A stretch of DNA of 64,000 nucleotides from Deltaproteobacteria bacterium (GTDB lineage: Bacteria > Desulfobacterota_D > UBA1144 > Nemesobacterales > Nemesobacteraceae): the NCBI GenBank assembly GCA_029262295.1, contig JAJCZR010000065.1:1-64000 (forward strand). Reading direction: 5' to 3'. Numbering within the stretch: the stretch's first letter is position 1; every line of letters begins with the position of its first letter. The position numbers and the translations under genes are program-made. Below are positions 20,292 through 29,274 of the stretch, in pieces. Under the pieces are notes generated by a model, which made no database searches, had not been told where the DNA came from, and was given only the letters and a program-made list of their open reading frames with translations.

Positions 20292-21243
20292 CCTTGCAAA
20301 AGAAGAATATTACACACCTGAGCAGGAGGCTATTGTTGAAGAAATAATAGAATCTTTGAGCCAGGCTCAAAAAACCCTTTCATGTAAATACTTTTATGAT
20401 GAAAAAGGTTCAGATCTTTTTGAAGAGATCGTAGAGCTTGATGAATACTACTTAACAAGAACCGAGACCTCTATTATGAACAATAATATAGAAGAGATTT
20501 CCAGGCTTATTGGTAAAAACTGTATTTTAATTGAACCCGGTAGTGGAAGCGGGCAAAAAATAAAGATACTTCTCGACAACTTAATATTCCCCTCAGCATA
20601 TGTGCCTATAGATATCTCTGAGTCGTATGTGAAAGATTCTGCCAATAAACTTTCAAAGAACTATCCCGATTTGAAGATCCTGCCAATCATTGCAGACTAC
20701 ACAGGAGAATTCAAACTGCCAGGGTTTAACTTTGAGCATGAAAATCTTGTTGTTTACTATCCGGGATCAACAATTGGGAACTTTAGTCCTGAAAAAGCAA
20801 AGGAATTTCTCAAAAAAATTGCACACATGTGTGGGAAAGACAGTTACCTTCTACTTGGAATTGACTTAAAAAAAGATAAAGAGGTTCTTGAAAAAGCCTA
20901 CAATGATGGATCAGGAATTACGAGAAAATTCAATATAAACATACTTGAAAACCTTAACAATCTTATAGAATCCAATTTCGAGTTAGATCAATGGGCACAT
21001 AAAGCCTTTTTTAATGAAGATAAAAGTAGGATTGAAATGCATCTTGTAAGCAAAGAAAAGCAAAATGTGAATATCAATGGGTATACTGTTTCTTTTAACA
21101 AGGGTGAGACAATACATACCGAGAATTCACATAAATATAGTATTGATAAATTTTGTGAACTTATCTCGGATGATTACAGAATGAATAAAGTGTGGACTGA
21201 TAAAGAAAATAAATTTGCAGTTCTATTATTCCAGTCAATTTAA
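20281..21243 (+). CDS. egtD: L-histidine N(alpha)-methyltransferase EgtD
   Basis: LSCKYFYDEKGSDLFEEIVELDEYYLTRTE; IEPGSGSGQKIKILLD; overlaps egtB by 11 nt. Confidence 0.95.
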   Translation: MKTNLAKEEYYTPEQEAIVEEIIESLSQAQKTLSCKYFYDEKGSDLFEEIVELDEYYLTRTETSIMNNNIEEISRLIGKNCILIEPGSGSGQKIKILLDNLIFPSAYVPIDISESYVKDSANKLSKNYPDLKILPIIADYTGEFKLPGFNFEHENLVVYYPGSTIGNFSPEKAKEFLKKIAHMCGKDSYLLLGIDLKKDKEVLEKAYNDGSGITRKFNINILENLNNLIESNFELDQWAHKAFFNEDKSRIEMHLVSKEKQNVNINGYTVSFNKGETIHTENSHKYSIDKFCELISDDYRMNKVWTDKENKFAVLLFQSI

Positions 21244-21309
21244 AAATCTCTTGAAATACAGTAAATAGTGCTCATATTAAAGCAGCATTTTAAAGAAGGG
21301 CTGAACAAA

Positions 21310-22611
21310 ATGGGAATCGAGCAAATAAAACCACAGGTAAACAGGGAAATTAAAAATCTCCTTGTTAATAATTATGGAGTTATCGTTACCTCCATTGTAA
21401 AAGAGTTTGGACTATCAAGTCTTGAGCATGTTCAAAAGGTAGCCAAAAACTCAATTGAAGAAGCCAAAAAGGATTGGTCGCAAAATGGGATTCCTGATAA
21501 TCCCGAACTAAATATTTGGGAAAGTATTCTTGAAAACTCAAATAGGCTTTTTTGTAAAAAGATCAACTATCTTCAACAACATGGAAATAAAATTGACGTT
21601 ACAAAATTTCATTTTGACTACCCAAAAACTCATTACGCAACTAAAAACCAAATAGAGTTTTTATTTTCTATTTTTGATGAGAACATTGATGAAACTGTAA
21701 GAAAATATCTTCTTCTCAACATTCTATGTGGATTTTCATACTCCTCTCTTGCAAGGATTTTTGAGAAAAATGAAAAACATCTCGAAACTCAAATATTTAA
21801 TGAAAAAAAGAAAATAATGTACGAAGAAGTAAGGTTAAATACCCCGAGTGGGAAGCATAACAATTTAAAGCTGCAATCTGTTTTAAATATCGCAAAAGAA
21901 ATTTTTGATAAGGGTTATAGCTGCAATAACAATGAAAAGACTCTTTTCCCCGAACTATGCCATTCTGCAATTAAAATTGTTGGCCTACTTGCAAACTTCC
22001 CCGCAACCTCAATACCTGAAAGCCATGCACTTTTAGCCTGGATGCTATTTAGTGCTTCAAGATTAAATGCAATGCAGGATGAAAGAGGAAGTGTTTTAAC
22101 ACTACAGGAACAGGATAGATCAATCTGGAACACAAAGATGATTGAGAAAGGGCTTGTTCACCTGCATGAATCTGCAAATGGTGAAGAGGTTACAATTATT
22201 CATCTTGAAGCCGGCGTTTCTGCTATACATTCACTTGCTTCTGACTACAGATCAACAAACTGGAACCGCATAGTTTCACTTTATGACAACTACCTTGCTT
22301 ATAACAACTGCCCTTCAGTTGAGCTTGAAAAGGCAATTGCAATATCCAAGCAAAAAGGGCCCACAGAAGGAATAAATGCAATAAATAGCATACAAAGAAA
22401 AGAGAATCTGGATTCAGACGATCTTTTATATTCAACTCTTGGAAACTTAAATTTCCAGCTCCACAAATATGAAACAGCTATTTCGAATTTTAGACATGCA
22501 ATTGACCTTTCTGATGAATCATTCGACAGATCGTTTTACTCAAAGAAAATCAAGATCTGCCAGCAAAGAATTAATATGTCTAAAAAGTACGGCCACAGCC
22601 TATCCTTTTAA
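21310..22611 (+). CDS. ECF42-like sigma factor / DUF6596 protein with degenerate sigma regions
   Basis: SIEEAKKDWSQNGIPDNPELNIWESILENSNRL matches the ECF42 region-2 layout; LALM-like ALLAWMLFSASRLNAMQDERGSVLTLQEQDRSIWNTKMIEKGL; GPTEGINAINSI. ATG 21310 chosen over GTG 21268. Confidence 0.7.
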   Translation: MGIEQIKPQVNREIKNLLVNNYGVIVTSIVKEFGLSSLEHVQKVAKNSIEEAKKDWSQNGIPDNPELNIWESILENSNRLFCKKINYLQQHGNKIDVTKFHFDYPKTHYATKNQIEFLFSIFDENIDETVRKYLLLNILCGFSYSSLARIFEKNEKHLETQIFNEKKKIMYEEVRLNTPSGKHNNLKLQSVLNIAKEIFDKGYSCNNNEKTLFPELCHSAIKIVGLLANFPATSIPESHALLAWMLFSASRLNAMQDERGSVLTLQEQDRSIWNTKMIEKGLVHLHESANGEEVTIIHLEAGVSAIHSLASDYRSTNWNRIVSLYDNYLAYNNCPSVELEKAIAISKQKGPTEGINAINSIQRKENLDSDDLLYSTLGNLNFQLHKYETAISNFRHAIDLSDESFDRSFYSKKIKICQQRINMSKKYGHSLSF

Positions 22612-22620
22612 ATCTAACGA

Positions 22621-23049
22621 ATGTCTAGAATGACCAAAGAAGAGTATTTAAAGTTTCTTTCAGAAGGAACTAAAACCGCTCATCTTGCAACAGTTAGAGA
22701 AGATGGACGACCTCATGTTGTGCCTATTTGGTTTGTTATGGATGGAGATAAACTTGTATTTAATACCGGCGTAAACACTGTAAAAGGAAAAAACCTAAAA
22801 AGAAATCCCGAAGTCTGTATTTCAGTAGATAATCCAAATCCACCTTATGATTTTGTACAGATTCAGGGAAAAGCAAAAATATCAGAAGACCTTGATGAAA
22901 TGTTAATTTGGGCGACAATAATAGGAGCTAGATATATGGGTGTGGATAAAGCTGAAAAATTCGGAAAAAGAAATGCTGTTCCCGGCGAGCTTCTTGTAAA
23001 AGTTAACCCAACTAAAATTATTGCCGAAAAGAATGTTACCGCCTGGTAA
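22621..23049 (+). CDS. pyridoxamine 5'-phosphate oxidase-like (PPOX class) flavin/F420-binding protein
   Basis: TAHLATVREDGRPHVVPIWFVMDGDKLVFNTG. Confidence 0.88.
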   Translation: MSRMTKEEYLKFLSEGTKTAHLATVREDGRPHVVPIWFVMDGDKLVFNTGVNTVKGKNLKRNPEVCISVDNPNPPYDFVQIQGKAKISEDLDEMLIWATIIGARYMGVDKAEKFGKRNAVPGELLVKVNPTKIIAEKNVTAW

Positions 23050-23058
23050 CTATCCTTC

Positions 23059-23080
23059 ATTCTGAACTTGTTTCAAAATC
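23059..23080 (+). repeat. hairpin repeat, ATTCTGAACTTGTTTCAAAATC
   Basis: Same family, one stem mismatch. Confidence 0.7.
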
Positions 23081-23090
23081 TATACTTAAT

Positions 23091-23144
23091 GTCATACTCG
23101 AATGCTTAAACCTGTGCTGAGCAAAGTCGAAGTATCGGGTATCC
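23091..23144 (+). repeat. composite repeat: GTCATACTCGA ... TATCGGGTATCC with CCTGTGCTGAGCAAAGTCGAAG in the loop
   Basis: Outer stem ATACTCGA/TCGGGTAT; inner motif related to CCTGAGCTTGTCGAAG. Confidence 0.55.
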
Positions 23145-23162
23145 ATTCTTTTAAATATTATA

Positions 23163-23191
23163 GATTCCCGCTAGAGAATTGCGAGAATGAC
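23163..23191 (-). repeat. hairpin repeat, GATTCCCGCTAGAGAATTGCGAGAATGAC
   Basis: Reverse complement GTCATTCTCGC...GCGGGAATC; same frame, different stem. Confidence 0.6.
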
Positions 23192-23206
23192 ATTTTGGTT
23201 AATCTA

Positions 23207-23231
23207 GTTACTCTGAACTCATTTCAGAATC
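23207..23231 (+). repeat. hairpin repeat, GTTACTCTGAACTCATTTCAGAATC
   Basis: Left copy of a 27-bp direct repeat (core 23212-23238). Confidence 0.7.
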
Positions 23232-23354
23232 TATTCTTTTCAGTCAATTTGAGCATGCTTGTCTTGAGGACATTCGAGAGTTAATCACTTTAAACTATTA
23301 GATTTAATCTCTGGTATAAAATATAATTATTAATAAAGAGAGCAGAATAAATCC

Positions 23355-23648
23355 ATGAACAAACTGACTAAGACAAAACAAATATTAAAAGACCTGAAAC
23401 CTGAGCTCAAAAGTAATTACATGGTTAAAGAAATCAGTATATTCGGTTCTTATGTGAGAGAAGAACAAACAATAGGAAGTGATATTGATATCCTGGTTGA
23501 ATTTGAAAGACCGGTAAGTCTTCTAAAAATTGTTTCTCTTGAAAACTATTTATCAGATATTCTGGAAATGAAAGTTGATATTGTTCCAAAAAACAATATC
23601 AGAAAAGAATTAAAAAAATACATATTGAAAGAAGCTGAGCTTGTATGA
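23355..23648 (+). CDS. MNT-type minimal nucleotidyltransferase (MntA-like antitoxin)
   Basis: EISIFGSYVREEQTIGSDIDILVEFERPVSLL; GS-DxD motif. Confidence 0.9.
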   Translation: MNKLTKTKQILKDLKPELKSNYMVKEISIFGSYVREEQTIGSDIDILVEFERPVSLLKIVSLENYLSDILEMKVDIVPKNNIRKELKKYILKEAELV

Positions 23649-23815
23649 AAAGAAATACAACTCTGTATATCTCCGATATTATTGAATATATAGAAAGAGC
23701 AGAAAACTATATAAAAGATCTAAGTTATAAAGAATTTTTCGATGATTGCAGAACCATAGACAAAATATTAGGTCGGAACAAACTTAATTATTCTCTTTTA
23801 AATAATTGCATTTAG
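23645..23815 (+). pseudogene. truncated HepT-like HEPN toxin (56 aa)
   Basis: Own translation MKRNTTLYISDIIEYIERAENYIKDLSYKEFFDDCRTIDKILGRNKLNYSLLNNCI*; HepT-like N-terminus, about half of normal length; ATGA overlap with MNT gene. Confidence 0.75.
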
Positions 23816-23832
23816 AGAAGAAAACGATGTAC

Positions 23833-23854
23833 ATTCTGAACTCATTTCAGAATC
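23833..23854 (+). repeat. hairpin repeat, ATTCTGAACTCATTTCAGAATC
   Basis: Perfect 8-bp stem; right copy of the 27-bp direct repeat (core 23835-23861). Confidence 0.75.
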
Positions 23855-25128
23855 TATTCTTCTTCATTTTCATCTTCAGACTCTTCGGTTGACGACAACT
23901 CTAAAGCTTTTACAGACTGAATGGCATTGCCTGCTATACCTTTTATGGAACCATACATGTCAGTTGTGTTTAAAAGTACTTTTTCAATCTGTTTTTCTCT
24001 TTGCTTCCATATTCTTTGCATTGAGCGTTTTTCACTTTCCATATCTGATTTCATCTGGGTAAACCCTTCAACTATTGCTTCCACCTGCATCCTGAAAGTA
24101 TTACTTGTGAGATAATCATAAAGCATGTGCATCTTGTCGCCCCTGTTTTCCTGCGAACTTATTGTCATACTAAGCTGCACAATTGATTCTCTTAACACAG
24201 TGCAAAGCCCTTTAAACTCTTCATAGCTACAAACCCATACCCCATCTTTATTGCCCATTCTATCAAAATCAGATGGCATTGCTTCAGTCACGATAACACC
24301 AATATCAGCATCTTTGTCTCTCATATCGGCTTTAAACTTCTCAATCCAACTAGGCTGAAAATCCTTAGTGCGCTTACTTTCATAGTAAATCTTTCCGCAG
24401 TTTTGACGAGTTCTGGTATTAACAATCTGAATACAGTCGCCACCTCTTGCACCTTTTTTAATTTCCTCGATTGTATCTAATGGAAATTGAGCAGCAAGCC
24501 ATTCCTCTATTCCCAGCTCTTGCACTTCTCCCTGAAGCTGCATTGAGCCCTGCTGCTGTTTACGACTCATTTCAGCTGTTAATTTTTTCTGATCTTCAAG
24601 CTGTTTGTCCTTCTCTTTTAAACGTAATTCAAATTTTTCTTCAAAAGATTTTTGTATCTTATCTTTTTCAGCCAATAACACTTCATTCAGTTTTTTCTGG
24701 GCTTCAGCTTCAACAGCTTCTTTTAGTTCATCCTTTTCACGCTTTAATTTTTCTATCTCAGCTTTTGTACGATTGAGTTCTTTTATCTGTTCTGATTTTT
24801 CATTTAACTCTTTTTGCAGAGCCTCGAATTGATCTGAGTTTTCTCCTTGAATCTTCAACTTCAGTTTTTCTTCAATGGATTTTCTTTCTTCTTTAAGCTG
24901 CTTATCAAGCCGCTCTTGAAATAGTTCATCCTGCTTTTTCTTTTCCAGCTCAAATGCTTCTTTGGATTTATTTAGGTTTTCAAAATCTTTATTGAACTTT
25001 TGTTTTTGTTCAGCAAGCTGAGCTTCGTATTTTTGCTTAATCTCATCTTCGAGCTGATGTGAAAGAATATCCTGCACATCAATAGATTCGCCGCAATTCG
25101 GGCATTTTATTTGGGTTTCGTTACTCAT
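23854..25128 (-). CDS. DUF2130 domain protein with long coiled coil
   Basis: IKCPNCGESIDVQDIL zinc-ribbon-like start; EWLAAQFPLDTIEEIKKGARGGDCIQIV; GVWVCSYEEFKGLCTVLRE. Confidence 0.88.
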   Translation of the reverse strand: MSNETQIKCPNCGESIDVQDILSHQLEDEIKQKYEAQLAEQKQKFNKDFENLNKSKEAFELEKKKQDELFQERLDKQLKEERKSIEEKLKLKIQGENSDQFEALQKELNEKSEQIKELNRTKAEIEKLKREKDELKEAVEAEAQKKLNEVLLAEKDKIQKSFEEKFELRLKEKDKQLEDQKKLTAEMSRKQQQGSMQLQGEVQELGIEEWLAAQFPLDTIEEIKKGARGGDCIQIVNTRTRQNCGKIYYESKRTKDFQPSWIEKFKADMRDKDADIGVIVTEAMPSDFDRMGNKDGVWVCSYEEFKGLCTVLRESIVQLSMTISSQENRGDKMHMLYDYLTSNTFRMQVEAIVEGFTQMKSDMESEKRSMQRIWKQREKQIEKVLLNTTDMYGSIKGIAGNAIQSVKALELSSTEESEDENEEE

Positions 25129-25339
25129 TTGATTATTTCCCTGATTATTGCATATATAATTGGATAAAACTTACTGGAATATATTTGAAGGTAAACTGCT
25201 TGTAAAAGTTACTCCGTGGCAAGAACTTATCAACCTGAACTAAAGACAGTACCTATTTATTCTTAATTGAATCTCTTTTCATATAAATTTAACAATAGCT
25301 AATGTTTAAAGTACATTAATTAGCTGTATAGGATAATAA

Positions 25340-26435
25340 ATGAGTAAAGATTTTCATGATAAACCTTTTGATGATGCAACTAAAACTAAACTTGAGCTTT
25401 ATCAAAAATATGTTGAAGAGTGGTTACCAGTATTCATAAAATATAAGATTAAAAATATCAATATTTTCGATTTTTTTTTGCGGTCCAGGTCTAGATAGTA
25501 AAAACAATTTTGGAAGCCCTCTTTTAGCCATTGAAACAATCAAATCATTTGAAGAGCTTGTTATTAAAGAGAATTTAAAAATAAATCTTTACCTAAATGA
25601 TAATAAGAGAGACAAAACAAGCAATTTACTCAGATTATTGCATTCAAGAAAAACAGATAAGATTGAATATTTGAACATTAATGTTACAAATCATAAGTTC
25701 GAATATATTTTTGATAAATATTATTCACAAATTATGAATCGGAGATATTCTGCAAATTTAATATTTATAGACCAAACTGGAATAAAACATGTTACAAGTG
25801 ATAGATTCTTAAAAATTATGAATTTAAATAGAACAGACTTTCTTTTTTTTATTTCATCTTCAGCAATTAAAAGATTTATTAAAGAAGAAGGATTTAGAAA
25901 TCATTTTGGTAATATTTCACAAGAGATAAGAAAAACTAATCCAAACAACATACACAGAGAAGTTGCGAAATTTTATAGAAGTTTAATTCCTAAAAATACC
26001 GAGATGCATTTAATCCCATTTACTTTAAAAAAAGGTAAAAATTACTACGGACTAATTTTTGCAACAAAACACATACGTGGAGCAGAGAAATTCCTGAAAG
26101 TATGTTGGGATAAAGATAAAATAACAGGAGATGCTAACTTTGATATTGATAATTCCAAAATTGATTTAGATAAACCCGCATTATTTGATGAAATGAACAA
26201 ATCCACTAAATTAAATGAATTTGAAAAAGAATTAAGAGGAAAAATTCTCGAAAAAAATTTAAAAACTAATGTTGAAATTTTTAAATTTACAATATCAAAT
26301 GCTTTTTTAGCAGAACATGCAAGAGAAGTCATTAGAATCCTAAAAAAGGATAAATTAATAGAAAAAAAAGTTAATATATCTTATGATTCTTGCATAAAGA
26401 AAAAGAAGGAAGAAAAAATAAATGTCCTCAAATAG
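25340..26435 (+). pseudogene. tcmP: three-Cys-motif partner protein TcmP, split by +1 nt in a T9 tract (frameshifted or phase-variable)
   Basis: ORF1 25340-25498 MSKDFHDKPFDDATKTKLELYQKYVEEWLPVFIKYKIKNINIFDFF then LRSRSR*; removing one T at 25471-25479 gives IFDFFCGPGLDSKNNFGSPLLAIETI... joining the 25638-26435 frame. Confidence 0.8.
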
Positions 26436-27168
26436 CAAAATAGAATGGACTGAAGCAACTTGGAATCCAGTAACAGGTTGCAATAAAGTAAGTCAAGGTT
26501 GCAAATTCTGTTATGCAGAAAGGCTAGCCTATCGTTTAAAGAGAATGGGGAATATTCGTTACAGAAATGAATTTGAAGTTACTCTTCACAATGATCTCAC
26601 AGAATTGCCTATTAAATGGAAAAAACCCAGAATAATTTTTGTGAATTCAATGAGCGATTTATTCCACGAGAAAGTACCTTTGGAATTTATTCAAAAAGTT
26701 TTTAAGACAATGGAAAAAACTCCACAGCATATCTATCAAATACTTACAAAACGAAGTTCTAGATTGAAAGAGCTCTCACCTGAACTTAAATGGCCTCATA
26801 ATGTCTGGATGGGAGTTAGCGTTGAAGACATGAGAGTTGTAAATAGAATTTCTGATCTTTTAGAAGTTAATGCTTTCGTAAAATTCCTTTCACTTGAACC
26901 TTTAATTGGACCACTGGATTCATTACAACTAAACGGAATTAATTGGGTAATTGTTGGTGGAGAATCAGGCCCAGGATCTAGACCAATGAAAAAAAGTTGG
27001 GTCGAATCTATTCTATCGCAATGTAAAGATGCAGAAGTACCTTTCTTTTTTAAACAATGGGGTGGGGTTCGAAAAGATTTAACTGGTAGAAAACTTAATG
27101 GAAGGACATATGATGAAATGCCTTCTACAAATAATGACAACCAATTACTATTAGCAAGTAGCTATTAA
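26422..27168 (+). CDS. DUF5131 (phage Gp37/Gp68) family three-Cys radical-SAM-like protein
   Basis: [54 protein letters not shown]; overlaps tcmP by 14 nt. Confidence 0.92.
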   Translation: MSSNSKIEWTEATWNPVTGCNKVSQGCKFCYAERLAYRLKRMGNIRYRNEFEVTLHNDLTELPIKWKKPRIIFVNSMSDLFHEKVPLEFIQKVFKTMEKTPQHIYQILTKRSSRLKELSPELKWPHNVWMGVSVEDMRVVNRISDLLEVNAFVKFLSLEPLIGPLDSLQLNGINWVIVGGESGPGSRPMKKSWVESILSQCKDAEVPFFFKQWGGVRKDLTGRKLNGRTYDEMPSTNNDNQLLLASSY

Positions 27169-27208
27169 AAACAACTTCTTAGATTTTTTTCACCATTGAA
27201 TTAATGTC

Positions 27209-28927
27209 ATGAGAATCTTACAAAACATTTTTATTCTTTTTCTTATTTTTACTTTCTCAATCCAATCTTCAAACTCAGTAGAACCCCTAGACTTCCCCAA
27301 CTCCATCCACAAACCTATAATAGCTCAAAACGGAATGGTTGTTTCTGAAGATAGTTATGCAACCAAAGCAGGATTGGAAGTATTGAAAGAAGGTGGGAAT
27401 GCGGTGGATGCAGCAGTGACAATGGGATTTGTGATGGCTGTGACATTTCCAAGAGCAGGAAATCTTGGCGGCGGTGGCTTCATGATGGTTCTTAATAAAG
27501 AATCTGATGAGATTATTGCAATTGATTACAGGGAAAAAGCTCCGAAAGCTGCAACAAAAGATTTATTCTTGGATGAAACTGGAAATGTAGATAAAGAAAA
27601 ATCTCGGCACAGCATCTATTCAGCAGGTGTTCCGGGAACAGTTGCTGGTTTGGCACTTGCACTCGAGAAGTACGGCACTATAACGCTTAAAGAAGCATTA
27701 GAGCCTGCAATTAGGCTTGCAAAGAAAGGTTTTCCCGTCTCTTATGAATTCAGAGAATCACTTAAAGATTCAAAAGAGTATATGAAGAGGTCTTCTGAGA
27801 GCCTTTCCAATTACTATAAAGAAGATGGAAGTAATTTTGAAGTTGGTGAAGTTTTAAAACAAAAAAACCTAGCATGGAGTTTAAAACAGATAAAAAAACA
27901 TGGCCCAAAAACATTTTATGAAGGAAAGGTTGCCGACAAAATTGTAGATTTTATGGAAGCTGAAAATGGCTTAATAACAAAAGATGATCTCAAATCCTAT
28001 GAACCAAAGACTAGAAAACCAATAACTGGAAGTTATAAAGGTTATGAGATTTACTCAATTCCCCCTCCAAGCTCTGGCGGAGTACATATTATCCAGATGC
28101 TGAATATCCTTGAGCAGTTTCCTTTAAACACCTACGGACATAACTCTGCTGATTATATCCATCTTGTTTCAGAAGTAATGAAACTTGCATATGCCGACAG
28201 ATCAAAATATCTTGGGGATCCTGATTTTGTGGATGTCCCAATTAAAGAACTAACTTCAAAAGAGTATGCCAAAAAACTTTCAAAAAAAATTAAGCTCAAA
28301 AAGGCAACTCCATCAAAGAAAATAAAACCTGGAAAGATTATCTCTGAAGGACCGAGCACAACTCATTTCTCAGTGATGGATAAATATGGAAATGTAGTTT
28401 CAAACACATATACGCTTAATTTTTCTTACGGCTCAAAAATATCTGTTCCAGGCACTGGAATACTCTTAAATAACGAGATGGATGACTTTTCAGCAAAAGC
28501 CGGAGTACCAAATGCTTATGGATTGATTGGCGGCGAGTTCAACTCTATTGAACCTGAGAAAAGAATGCTTAGCTCAATGAGCCCCACCATTGTTTTAAAA
28601 GACGGAAAACCTTTTCTTGCAACAGGAAGCCCGGGAGGTAGCAGGATTATCACTACTGTTTTACAAATTATCTTAAATACTGCAACTAATGATATGAATA
28701 TTTCTGAGGCCACTCATGCCCCAAGATTTCATCATCAATGGTTTCCCGACAAGCTCTTTGTCGAAAACGGGATAAGTAAAGACACACTTAATATTCTAGA
28801 GAAAAGAGGACACAAAATAGAGAAGAACAGAACTATAGGTAGTGCTCAAAGTATTGTTAAAATTGGTAATTACTTTTACGGATCAACTGACCCGAGAAGG
28901 CCGGGCGGCCTTGCTGACGGGTATTAA
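27209..28927 (+). CDS. ggt: gamma-glutamyltransferase
   Basis: GGNAVDAAVTMGFVM; STTHFSVMDKYGNVVSNTYTLN catalytic Thr; signal peptide. Confidence 0.95.
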   Translation: MRILQNIFILFLIFTFSIQSSNSVEPLDFPNSIHKPIIAQNGMVVSEDSYATKAGLEVLKEGGNAVDAAVTMGFVMAVTFPRAGNLGGGGFMMVLNKESDEIIAIDYREKAPKAATKDLFLDETGNVDKEKSRHSIYSAGVPGTVAGLALALEKYGTITLKEALEPAIRLAKKGFPVSYEFRESLKDSKEYMKRSSESLSNYYKEDGSNFEVGEVLKQKNLAWSLKQIKKHGPKTFYEGKVADKIVDFMEAENGLITKDDLKSYEPKTRKPITGSYKGYEIYSIPPPSSGGVHIIQMLNILEQFPLNTYGHNSADYIHLVSEVMKLAYADRSKYLGDPDFVDVPIKELTSKEYAKKLSKKIKLKKATPSKKIKPGKIISEGPSTTHFSVMDKYGNVVSNTYTLNFSYGSKISVPGTGILLNNEMDDFSAKAGVPNAYGLIGGEFNSIEPEKRMLSSMSPTIVLKDGKPFLATGSPGGSRIITTVLQIILNTATNDMNISEATHAPRFHHQWFPDKLFVENGISKDTLNILEKRGHKIEKNRTIGSAQSIVKIGNYFYGSTDPRRPGGLADGY

Positions 28928-28934
28928 AAATAGT

Positions 28935-28960
28935 TGTCATTCCAAACTTGATTTGGAATC
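28935..28960 (+). repeat. left 26-bp inverted repeat, itself a hairpin (ATTCCAAA-CTTGA-TTTGGAAT)
   Basis: Read directly. Confidence 0.95.
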
Positions 28961-28980
28961 CAGTATATTGGGAAAAAGCA

Positions 28981-29268
28981 ATGAAGTCCTATTTTATATA
29001 TATTATAGCAAGTAAAAAGAACGGGACTATCTATATAGGCGTTACTAATGATTTGATAAAAAGAGTTTACCAACATAAGAATGACTTGGTAGAAGGATTC
29101 TCAAAGAAATATAAAACACACAACCTTGTTTATTATGAGGTATGTAGTGAGATAAATTCTGCAATTAAAAGAGAAAAAACTATAAAAGCTTGGAAAAGAA
29201 AATGGAAAGTAGATTTAATTGAGAGTAAAAATAATGGTTGGAGAGATTTGTATAAAAACCTTATCTGA
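28981..29268 (+). CDS. GIY-YIG endonuclease family protein (UPF0213/YhbQ-like)
   Basis: MKSYFIYIIASKKNGTIYIGVTNDLIKRVYQHKN...YYE...AIKREKTIKAWKR; ATG 28981 preferred over TTG 28948, which lies inside the repeat. Confidence 0.92.
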   Translation: MKSYFIYIIASKKNGTIYIGVTNDLIKRVYQHKNDLVEGFSKKYKTHNLVYYEVCSEINSAIKREKTIKAWKRKWKVDLIESKNNGWRDLYKNLI

Positions 29269-29274
29269 ATCCTA

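Noticed and set aside
23102-23284. 60-aa plus-strand ORF
   Set aside because: Covers the cluster of hairpin repeats; a by-product of repeat sequence.
23059-23861. CRISPR array
   Set aside because: Repeats are hairpins of differing sequence with irregular spacing and an intervening gene; no cas genes.
24471-24832. Plus-strand ORFs opposite the DUF2130 coiled coil
   Set aside because: Antisense to a repetitive coiled-coil coding region; no domain pattern.
28948-28980. TTG start of the GIY-YIG ORF inside the inverted repeat
   Set aside because: Domain begins at ATG 28981 (MKSYFIYII); upstream residues are encoded by the repeat.
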